From UBA1563 sp041667115 (GTDB lineage Bacteria > Bacteroidota > Ignavibacteria > Ignavibacteriales > Ignavibacteriaceae): a DNA stretch of 64,000 nucleotides. Under the pieces are notes generated by a model. That model searched no databases and had not been told where the DNA came from. It saw only the letters and a program-made list of their open reading frames with translations. The position numbers and the translations under genes are program-made. Position 1 is the first letter of the stretch. Every line of letters begins with the position of its first letter. Below are positions 1 through 6,947 of this stretch, in pieces. The stretch spans positions 17,643 to 81,642 of the forward strand of contig JBAYFO010000009.1 in assembly GCA_041667115.1 (NCBI GenBank). The letters are read 5' to 3'.

Positions 1-16
1 ATTTCGCCGCAAAGGT

Positions 17-2482
17 TTATCTCACCACAAGATTAAAAATTTTATTCTTCACAAAAATTTCTTTAACAACTGTTTTTCCTTCGATCCATTTAGCGACTTT
101 CTCATCGGCATAAGCAACAGATTTCACCACAGCTTCATCACTGTTCGTCGGAACTTGAATGGTTGCACGCAATTTCCCGCTGATCTGTACCGCGATATTT
201 GCGACATCTTCCGTCAAAGCATCTTTATCCGCATCAAACCAAACGGGGTTTTCAAAAATCGTTTTTTCTTTTCCGATGATCTGCCAGCATTCTTCTGCTA
301 GATGCGGCGCTATTGCCGCAAGCAGAATCGCTAACCGTTCCAACGTGTAAACTTGAATTTCTTTGCTGCAAGTCGGTAACGTTTTTAGTTCATTTATCAA
401 TTCCATTAAACTTGCAATGGCGGTATTGAAACGGAAATGATTTAGCTCTCCGTCATACTTCGCGATAGTTTGATTGATCTTTCTATAAATATTTTTATCC
501 GTATCACTCAAAACTGTTAAATCATATTTTGGTTTTGCAGAAGTTTCGTTTGCAATATTTTCATGAGCGGTAAACAAATCATATACGCGCTGGACAAATC
601 TCTCTGTTCCGGCAATTCCTTTGTCGCTCCAATCGCCGCCTTGTTCAAACGGTCCCATAAACATTAAGTACAAGCGGAAAACATCGTTGCCGACATTTTT
701 TGTGAAGTCGTCGGGGTTAACAACATTTCCCTTTGACTTGGACATCTTTGCGCCTGAGTTTGTAATCGTTCCTTGATGCACAAGCGTTTGGAACGGTTCA
801 TCGGAATTTGTTAATCCAAGATCACGGATAAATTTGTGAATGAACCGAGCGTACAACAAATGCATTGTTGCATGTTCCGCTCCACCAACGTACATATCAA
901 CCGGGACAAATTTGTCCGTCAATTCTTTATCAAAAATTCCTTCGGAGAAATTTGGATTGAGATAACGGAAATAATACCACGAAGAATCAACAAATGTATC
1001 CATTGTATCGGCTTCCCGTTTTGCGTCAGCGCCGCACTTCGGACATTTTACATTTATGAATTTGTCATTTCTCGCAAGAGGAGAAACTCCCTGACTTTTG
1101 AAATCGACATCGTAAGGTAATTCAACCGGCAAATCTTTTTCTTCAACTAAAACTTCACCGCAATTGTCGCAGTGAATTACCGGGATAGGTGTTCCCCAAT
1201 ATCTTTGGCGGGAAATCAACCAATCACGTAAGCGGAAATTTATTTTTCTTTTTCCATAATCATTTGCTTCGAGATATTCTATAATTTTTTGCTTCCCTTC
1301 ATCCGAACGCAAACCGTTAAATTGGCTTGAGTTTACCATTGTTCCGGTTTCGGTGAAAGCTTCTTTTAATTCGTCATCAGCATTCGTCCCATCTTGCAAA
1401 ATTACTTTTCGGATTGGCAATGCAAATTTTGTCGCAAATTCGAAATCTCTTTCGTCATGCGCGGGAACCGCCATAACACAGCCTGTTCCGTAGGTGAGCA
1501 GCGCGTAATCGGCAATCCAAATAGGAATGCGTTCTCCGTTCACCGGATTAATCGCGTATGCTCCGGTAGGCACACCGGTTTTTTCTTTTACCGTGGAAGT
1601 CCTTTCAATCTCTGTTAATTTTCTCGTTTGATCGCGGTAATCGTCAACCGCTTTTTTGTTTTCCGCAGTAACGAGTTTATCAACTAAAGAATGTTCCGGC
1701 GCGAGGACGACGTAAGTTACGCCAAACAACGTGTCGGGACGTGTAGTGAAAACCGAAATTGTCTCATCACTATTTTCAACTTTAAAATGAATTTCTGCGC
1801 CGACGCTTTTTCCTATCCAGTTTCTCTGCATCAATTTTGTTTTTTCGGGCCAATGGATTGTTTCCAATCCTTGTAAAAGTTCTTCGGCATATTCAGTTAT
1901 TTTGAAAAACCATTGAGTAAGATTTTTCTGAATTACCTGCGACCCGCACCGTTCGCAAGTGCCGTCGGAAAGAACCTGTTCGTTTGCTAAAACCGTGTTG
2001 CACGATGTACACCAATTTACCGGAGCGTTTTTTCTGTAGGCTAATCCTTTTTTGTACAGCTGAATGAAAAGCCATTGATTCCATTTATAATATTCGGAAA
2101 CGCACGTCATCAGCTCCGCATCCCAATCGTACATGCAGCCCATATTTTTCAACTGCGAACGGATGTCCGCAATGTTTTTCATTGTGCTGTCATGCGGATG
2201 AATTCCGGTTTTGATCGCAAAATTTTCCGCCGGCAATCCAAACGCATCATAACCCATCGGCTCAAAAACATTGAAACCTTTTAATTTTTTGAAGCGCGCC
2301 CAACTATCGGTTGGACCGTAATTATACCAATGTCCGCAGTGTAGTTTTGCACCGCTGGGATAAATAAACATTACAAGAGTGTAGAGTTTGTTTCCGGTTT
2401 TTGAAAAATCTGTTTTATAAACCTTGTTCTTTTCCCAATAGCTTTGCCATTTGGTTTCAATTTCTGCAAAAGGATATTTCAT
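17..2482 (-). CDS. leuS: Leucyl-tRNA synthetase
   Basis: Class I aminoacyl-tRNA synthetase that charges tRNA-Leu with leucine in the cytoplasm. The 821 residues have the family's usual length and order: the Rossmann catalytic domain begins with an HIGH-type motif written H-C-G-H (residues 48-51); a zinc-binding insertion with two Cys pairs lies near 158-180; the CP1 editing domain contains the TTRPDTLFG threonine-rich segment near 245; the KMSKS signature reads KMSKSKGN near 580; an anticodon-binding and C-terminal domain follow. The ATG at 2482 is the natural start because the conserved N-terminal helix (MKYPFAEIETKWQSYW) begins there. No strong Shine-Dalgarno is visible. It is a lone gene on the minus strand, reading out of the window's left edge. 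The Cys inside the HIGH motif is unusual compared with the more common H-V/M-G-H. Confidence 0.97.
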   Translation of the reverse strand: MKYPFAEIETKWQSYWEKNKVYKTDFSKTGNKLYTLVMFIYPSGAKLHCGHWYNYGPTDSWARFKKLKGFNVFEPMGYDAFGLPAENFAIKTGIHPHDSTMKNIADIRSQLKNMGCMYDWDAELMTCVSEYYKWNQWLFIQLYKKGLAYRKNAPVNWCTSCNTVLANEQVLSDGTCERCGSQVIQKNLTQWFFKITEYAEELLQGLETIHWPEKTKLMQRNWIGKSVGAEIHFKVENSDETISVFTTRPDTLFGVTYVVLAPEHSLVDKLVTAENKKAVDDYRDQTRKLTEIERTSTVKEKTGVPTGAYAINPVNGERIPIWIADYALLTYGTGCVMAVPAHDERDFEFATKFALPIRKVILQDGTNADDELKEAFTETGTMVNSSQFNGLRSDEGKQKIIEYLEANDYGKRKINFRLRDWLISRQRYWGTPIPVIHCDNCGEVLVEEKDLPVELPYDVDFKSQGVSPLARNDKFINVKCPKCGADAKREADTMDTFVDSSWYYFRYLNPNFSEGIFDKELTDKFVPVDMYVGGAEHATMHLLYARFIHKFIRDLGLTNSDEPFQTLVHQGTITNSGAKMSKSKGNVVNPDDFTKNVGNDVFRLYLMFMGPFEQGGDWSDKGIAGTERFVQRVYDLFTAHENIANETSAKPKYDLTVLSDTDKNIYRKINQTIAKYDGELNHFRFNTAIASLMELINELKTLPTCSKEIQVYTLERLAILLAAIAPHLAEECWQIIGKEKTIFENPVWFDADKDALTEDVANIAVQISGKLRATIQVPTNSDEAVVKSVAYADEKVAKWIEGKTVVKEIFVKNKIFNLVVR

Positions 2483-2497
2483 ACAATTCTTTAATTA

Positions 2498-2518
2498 GGA
2501 GTTTGGAATTTGAAATTA
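2498..2518. repeat. Short degenerate heptamer run (3 units)
   Basis: Three adjacent 7-base units read GGAGTTT, GGAATTT, GAAATTA just upstream of leuS. Alone this could be chance, but the same 7-base period recurs at several other loci in the window, so it is recorded as a weak member of that group. Confidence 0.35.
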
Positions 2519-2580
2519 ATTGTGAGCAAATTTACCGAAAAACGGAGGGAATTCAAACGAGATGGAAGGTCGAAATGAGG

Positions 2581-2823
2581 TTAATTTAAGAGTCTTTTTA
2601 GAAGTTCTTCTTTGGTGATTTGAAAATGCTCGGCTACATCTTTTAGAATACTATTCAATGTTCCGATTTTGATGGGATTGTGGTTTGGAATAGTGATGTG
2701 GTGTTCGCCATTCATTATGGTAGTCAACCGAATATGGCTTCCGGACTGTCGTGATGGCACATATCCTGTTTTGGCTAGAAGTTTTATAAATTGATCTGCA
2801 TTAAAATCTCGGGGAAGTTTCAT
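2581..2823 (-). CDS. hicA: HicA-type mRNA interferase toxin
   Basis: Small basic protein of 80 residues matching the HicA/YcfA family, whose members cleave mRNA with a double-stranded-RNA-binding-like fold. The diagnostic GSH segment (S-G-S-H-I-R, near residues 27-32) carries the catalytic His. An H-H-I-T-I-P-N-H strand and a C-terminal helix (ITKEELLKRLL) follow, as in the family. Its start overlaps the stop of the upstream hicB gene by an ATGA tetranucleotide (2820-2823), so the two are translationally coupled, with antitoxin first. This order is the reverse of the second hic pair at 26475-26938. The family call is strong; activity is not proven. Confidence 0.88.
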   Translation of the reverse strand: MKLPRDFNADQFIKLLAKTGYVPSRQSGSHIRLTTIMNGEHHITIPNHNPIKIGTLNSILKDVAEHFQITKEELLKRLLN

Positions 2824-3026
2824 GCCGCAAGAATTTCTTCTTTTATGTAATGAAGACGTATGATTTTGGGAGATTGTCCCTCTTCAAAATGGCAAGAGAC
2901 AGCATCTTTAATGTTTTTTTTCAACTCTTCAATTGTTTCTGCTTCGGTGAAGATAGATTCACCTAACGCCTTCGCCTCAAATCCTCCATCAACTGATTCT
3001 TCGATTATAAAAATTATTTCATTCAT
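2820..3026 (-). CDS. hicB: HicB-type antitoxin
   Basis: A 68-residue acidic protein with the partial RNase H-like fold of HicB antitoxins: beta strands at the start (NEIIFIIEESVDGGFEAKAL), then the helix TIEELKKNIKDAVSCHF. It is expected to neutralise the HicA toxin encoded immediately downstream and often to repress its own operon. It lacks an obvious separate C-terminal helix-turn-helix domain, so DNA binding is uncertain. The gene stops inside the start of hicA (ATGA overlap). The ATG at 3026 is the only sensible start. Confidence 0.85.
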   Translation of the reverse strand: MNEIIFIIEESVDGGFEAKALGESIFTEAETIEELKKNIKDAVSCHFEEGQSPKIIRLHYIKEEILAA

Positions 3027-3066
3027 AAGTAAAATCTCTTTTTGTTTCTTCTAAATATAAGACTAT

Positions 3067-3906
3067 TTAGAACTTCAATCCATACCAGACAACATCGGGA
3101 TAAACTTTTACCGCCGGCATTGGCAAGTGGTAAAAGTTTAAATACTTTTTTATGAATTTTAAGAAAGAAGAATTTCCGGGAAGTTCATCTATATTAAGAT
3201 CAAGCGCGAGATAAATTTCGTGATGACGGGAGTTTGTGTCAAATCCCTTAACAGAATGCCCGATTGCAACATTTAAAAATGCAGGATAATATTTTCTGAC
3301 TTCATCCGGTAAATAATTTGCGATCGAAATACTAAGCCAATGATACGTGCTCTCATAATCATCAAAGATAACTTTGTGTGAACCGTTCTTAAAGCGCTCG
3401 GAGGGGAAAAAACTGATCTTCATGTTAAAATTTTTTAACTGCGGATATTTGCATTGAAGAAGCGGGTAAGTAGCGCCGAAAACATTTGCTGAAAAATCTC
3501 CCCAGCTGAACCCCCATTGTTTTGAAAAACCATCCTTTATTTCAGTGAACGATTGATAAGTCAGAGCGGTAATTCCGCCGTAGAGAAGGCTTTTCTCTTC
3601 TTCAAAACCGCTCCAGACAAAAGCATCTGCGTAAATATTTGCGGCAAACATCGGGAAAAAGAAATGTCCAAATTTATCAGCACCGAGCGCGTAAGTCCAA
3701 TCCTCTTTCCAGTTAAAATGGAACGGACTTTTTTCTCCTTTCCACCAAAGATTTTTCTGAAATGCCTGCCCATAAATAAATCCGCCGAGTGTTACACCGC
3801 CGATAAAAGAAAGTTTGTAATAATTTATTTTGGAACTATCCTGCTGAAGGTTTTCTTGCGGATGCAAAAGAGAGGCAAAAAGTAAAAAAATAAAAATTGT
3901 TTTCAT
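3067..3906 (-). CDS. DUF2279-like exported membrane-associated protein
   Basis: A 279-residue protein with an N-terminal signal peptide (MKTIFIFLLFASLLHPQ) and then a hydrophobic, aromatic-rich body. The segment with D-K-F-G-H-F-F-F-P near residue 80, followed by alternating hydrophobic stretches and GFSKQWGFSWGDFSANVFGA, resembles the DUF2279 / YfiM family of predicted periplasmic or membrane lipoproteins common in Bacteroidota. No Cys lipobox is seen. Function is unknown. It is transcribed away from lysA, with the two start codons separated by only about 90 bases, so they share a divergent promoter region. Confidence 0.65.
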   Translation of the reverse strand: MKTIFIFLLFASLLHPQENLQQDSSKINYYKLSFIGGVTLGGFIYGQAFQKNLWWKGEKSPFHFNWKEDWTYALGADKFGHFFFPMFAANIYADAFVWSGFEEEKSLLYGGITALTYQSFTEIKDGFSKQWGFSWGDFSANVFGATYPLLQCKYPQLKNFNMKISFFPSERFKNGSHKVIFDDYESTYHWLSISIANYLPDEVRKYYPAFLNVAIGHSVKGFDTNSRHHEIYLALDLNIDELPGNSSFLKFIKKYLNFYHLPMPAVKVYPDVVWYGLKF

Positions 3907-3996
3907 TCTTCCATCGAAATGTTAGGCTGCAAAGCAGAGAAAAACATTATATTTACGAAAGAAATATCACAAAAAAGAAAAACTAATAAAAGAATT

Positions 3997-5262
3997 ATGC
4001 GAATTTTGCCATCAACTTATTTTACCTATAAAAACAATCAACTTTACTGTGAAGACGTTGCCGTTGCCGAAATAATTAAGCAGACCGGGACTCCATTGTA
4101 CATTTACAGTAAACATTATTTTGAACATGCTTACAAAGACTTTGAAGCAGCATTTCACAGTATTCCGCATAAAATATTTTATGCGGCAAAATCTAATTTC
4201 AATCTCAGTGTAATAAAAACTTTCCTACAGCTTGGAAGCGGAGTAGACGTCAATTCCGAAGGGGAACTCTACCGCGCACTAAAAGCCGGGGCTAAACCGG
4301 ATAAAATAATTTTAACAAGCGTCGGAAAAACAAGAAGAGAAATTGAACTTGGTCTTGAACATGATGTGTTGATGATCAAAGCGGAATCGGAAGAAGAAAT
4401 TTATTTGATAAATGAAATTGCCGTTTCGATGAACAAAATTGCGCGGGTTGCAATCCGGGTTAATCCCGATGTTGATGCAAAAACGCATCCCTATATTTCA
4501 ACCGGGCTTTCGGAAAATAAATTTGGGGTTGACAGTGAAACAGCATTAAAGATTTTCCGCATGCAAAGCGAATTAAAAAACATTAAATTTGTCGGAATTG
4601 ATATGCATATCGGTTCGCAGATAACCACCATTCCACCTTTTGTTGAAGCGGTCGAAAAGCTTGCCAATCTTTTCTTTATTCTAAAAAAAGAAGGAATTGA
4701 ATTAAAACATTTTGATGTTGGCGGCGGAATCGGTATTCAATACAAAGATGAAAAAACTTTTTCGATGAAAGAGTTTGCAGAAGCAATTCTTCCAACACTA
4801 ATAAGTCTAAATTGTGAAATCATCTTTGAACCGGGAAGATTTTTGACTGCGAACGCCGGAGTGTTAGCAACGGAAGTTTTGTACACGAAGAAAAATCAAA
4901 ATAAAAACTTCATCGTAGTTGATGCAGCAATGACCGACTTATTGCGTCCAAGTATTTACGGCGCATATCACCATGTTCAACCGGTAACTCTTGATGAAAC
5001 AAGAAAAGAGATTGTTGCTGATGTTGTTGGTCCTGTTTGCGAAAGCGGAGATTTTCTTGCAAAGGAAAGGACTATTCAAAAAAGTGAGCATGGAGAATTG
5101 CTGGCCGTAATGTCTACCGGCGCTTACGGAATGGTGATGGCGTCAAACTATAACGCGCGCAGAAGACCTGCAGAAATTTTAGTAGACGGCAATACTTTCA
5201 AAATAATCCGGGCACGTGAGACTTTTGAACAACTTTTGTGGGATGAAGAAAATTATTTATAA
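3997..5262 (+). CDS. lysA: Diaminopimelate decarboxylase
   Basis: PLP-dependent fold-III decarboxylase that converts meso-diaminopimelate to L-lysine and CO2, the last step of lysine synthesis. The PLP-lysine sits in F-Y-A-A-K-S-N (about residue 63). The HIGSQI motif, the GGG phosphate-binding loop (DVGGGIGIQY), EPGR and the active-site C-E-S-G-D of the partner subunit are all present. The frame is open 26 codons upstream to 3919, but the family N-terminus (a short strand leading into QLYCEDVAVAEI) fits the ATG at 3997, giving 421 residues. An LD-carboxypeptidase gene starts 14 bases downstream, linking lysine/DAP metabolism with peptidoglycan recycling. Confidence 0.95.
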   Translation: MRILPSTYFTYKNNQLYCEDVAVAEIIKQTGTPLYIYSKHYFEHAYKDFEAAFHSIPHKIFYAAKSNFNLSVIKTFLQLGSGVDVNSEGELYRALKAGAKPDKIILTSVGKTRREIELGLEHDVLMIKAESEEEIYLINEIAVSMNKIARVAIRVNPDVDAKTHPYISTGLSENKFGVDSETALKIFRMQSELKNIKFVGIDMHIGSQITTIPPFVEAVEKLANLFFILKKEGIELKHFDVGGGIGIQYKDEKTFSMKEFAEAILPTLISLNCEIIFEPGRFLTANAGVLATEVLYTKKNQNKNFIVVDAAMTDLLRPSIYGAYHHVQPVTLDETRKEIVADVVGPVCESGDFLAKERTIQKSEHGELLAVMSTGAYGMVMASNYNARRRPAEILVDGNTFKIIRARETFEQLLWDEENYL

Positions 5263-5276
5263 AAAATATAAAAATT

Positions 5277-6314
5277 ATGAGAAGAAGAATATTTCTAAAC
5301 ACAATCACCGCAGCAGCAGCCGTTGCAGCTTTGCCAAATTTCTCTTTCCCCGCTGAAAAAACAAAGATCATAAAACCAAAAAAATTAAATGTTGGCGACA
5401 CAATCGGATTGGTTTCTCCCGGCGGTTTTATTACCGAAGAACAACTTGAAGAATCAAAAACAAATATGACGTCGCTCGGGTTTTCAGTTATCGCGGCAAA
5501 AAATATTTTAAATCGATTCGGATATTTTGCCGGCACTGATAGACAACGAGCGGAAGATTTGCATGAAATGTTTGGCAACAAAAAGATTGACGGCATTGTT
5601 TGCGTACGCGGTGGATATGGCTGCGCACGCGTTTTAGATTTTCTCGATTTCAATTTAATTAAGCGAAATCCCAAAGCGCTAATCGGGTACAGCGATATTA
5701 CGGCATTGCTCTACGGAATTTATTCTCAAACCGGATTGATTGGTTTTCACGGACCGGTAGCAACTTCTACGTTCAATGAATTTAGCGTTACTAATTTTAA
5801 AAATGTTTTGATGAATCCCCGGAAGAAGACCCCTCTTTATATTGCAGAAGAAGATCCAGCTAAAAGTGAATATAAACCTTTTATAATACGCAGCGGAAAA
5901 GCAGAGGGAAAACTTGTAGGTGGAAATTTGTCTATTGTGGCTTCGTTGATCGGAACAAAATATGATGTTGATTCAAAAGGGAAAATAATTTTCCTTGAGG
6001 AAGTCGGAGAAGAACCTTACAGGGTAGATAGAATGTTAACGCAAATGATCCAAGCCGGAAAGTTTAAACATGCCGCCGGTGTTGCGCTTGGCGTTTTTAG
6101 TAAATGTGAACCGAAGCCGGATGAATCGGGAATTGCAAATTCTTTTTCTCTTTCTGAAGTTTTGCAAGAGAGATTATTTCAGTTGAAAATTCCGGTTTTG
6201 TATGGTTTATCGTTTGGACATATTGTAAATAAATTTACGTTGCCGTTCGGCATTAACGCTGAGCTCGATGTTGATAATCAAAAATTGACGTTACTTGAAG
6301 AAGGTGTAGTTTAA
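5277..6314 (+). CDS. ldcA: LD-carboxypeptidase (S66 family), Tat-type signal
   Basis: Serine peptidase of family S66, which removes the terminal D-Ala from murein tetrapeptides (LdcA) or acts on related amide bonds (MccF branch). The nucleophile Ser lies in G-Y-S-D-I-T-A (about residue 140), the Glu in FLEEVGEEPYR (about 240) and the His in L-S-F-G-H-I-V-N (about 314), so the Ser-Glu-His triad looks complete. The N-terminus RRRIFLN followed by a hydrophobic Ala-rich stretch and PNFSFPAE resembles a twin-arginine signal, suggesting folded export to the periplasm; most LdcA enzymes are cytoplasmic, so this is a difference. It follows lysA by 14 bases and is probably cotranscribed with it. Confidence 0.88.
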   Translation: MRRRIFLNTITAAAAVAALPNFSFPAEKTKIIKPKKLNVGDTIGLVSPGGFITEEQLEESKTNMTSLGFSVIAAKNILNRFGYFAGTDRQRAEDLHEMFGNKKIDGIVCVRGGYGCARVLDFLDFNLIKRNPKALIGYSDITALLYGIYSQTGLIGFHGPVATSTFNEFSVTNFKNVLMNPRKKTPLYIAEEDPAKSEYKPFIIRSGKAEGKLVGGNLSIVASLIGTKYDVDSKGKIIFLEEVGEEPYRVDRMLTQMIQAGKFKHAAGVALGVFSKCEPKPDESGIANSFSLSEVLQERLFQLKIPVLYGLSFGHIVNKFTLPFGINAELDVDNQKLTLLEEGVV

Positions 6315-6343
6315 TCATTTGTTAAATTATTAAGAGAAAAATC

Positions 6344-6886
6344 ATGAAAGTAAAAACATTTTTTATTTTGTCCTTTTCGGCGATTACTTTTTCAGGCTGT
6401 TTAGTTTATCAAAAAGTTTCGTATGAAGTGGCCGTGGATAGGAAAAAATCAGGCGAAGCAAAAGTAACTTTTTATGATCTGAAATCGGATGCGCTTGGCA
6501 ATAAAGAGTTTACTGAAGACAAAGACAATCTTTTCAACAAATTATTAAAGAGCGATGAGTTTATCTCTTCGCAAAAAGAAGAAGGCAAAGAAGTTGTAGG
6601 CAGAAAACTTTTTCTGGAGGATAAAAAACTTAACGGTGAAGTTACTTTTAAATTTCAAGATGTAGATGTAGTTGAAGGGATTCAATTTCAAGACGGATTT
6701 TATTTCTTAACCGTTGAAGAGGGAGACAGTATTATTTCCACGAACGGGACGGTTGTTCCCTTAAACAAATTCAAAAGAATTATTTGGGAAGGAAGTCAAA
6801 AAGTGTTGAAATTTGAAATGCTTACGGATGTTAATCTTAACGATCTGCGCGAACTTGCCCCTTTTTACAAAGCTAATGACAATTGA
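6344..6886 (+). CDS. Lipoprotein of unknown function
   Basis: A 180-residue protein with a lipoprotein signal peptide: a Lys-containing start, a hydrophobic core and the lipobox F-S-G-C at residues 16-19. The mature part is acidic/basic mixed and probably beta-rich (VTFKFQDVDVVEGIQFQDGFYFLTVEEGD). I do not recognise a family. It lies 29 bases after ldcA on the same strand and may belong to that operon. Its last four codons and stop (KANDN, TGA) lie inside a degenerate 7-base repeat array, so the very C-terminus may have been added or altered by repeat growth. Confidence 0.75.
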   Translation: MKVKTFFILSFSAITFSGCLVYQKVSYEVAVDRKKSGEAKVTFYDLKSDALGNKEFTEDKDNLFNKLLKSDEFISSQKEEGKEVVGRKLFLEDKKLNGEVTFKFQDVDVVEGIQFQDGFYFLTVEEGDSIISTNGTVVPLNKFKRIIWEGSQKVLKFEMLTDVNLNDLRELAPFYKANDN

Positions 6887-6942
6887 TTAATGACTAAACT
6901 ACTTTTTCACCTTGTAATTTGTTTTTTGGAAATTGGAATTTC
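6873..6942. repeat. Degenerate heptamer array across the lipoprotein stop and priA leader
   Basis: Units of exactly seven bases run CTAATGA, CAATTGA, TTAATGA, CTAAACT (6873-6900), followed by looser units such as ACTTTTT, CACCTTG, TAATTTG and then TTTTTTG, GAAATTG, GAATTTC up to 6942. The stop codon of the lipoprotein gene and an alternative TTG start of priA both lie inside the array. The 7-base period is shared with other loci in the window. Confidence 0.6.
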
Positions 6943-6947
6943 ATCCC

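Noticed and set aside
3919..3996. N-terminal extension of lysA from the ATG at 3919
   Set aside because: The extra 26 residues are Lys-rich and unlike the family N-terminus; the ATG at 3997 fits.
5198..5674. 158-residue open frame on the minus strand over the lysA/ldcA junction
   Set aside because: It lies fully opposite the well-supported ends of lysA and ldcA and has low-complexity composition; it is a shadow.
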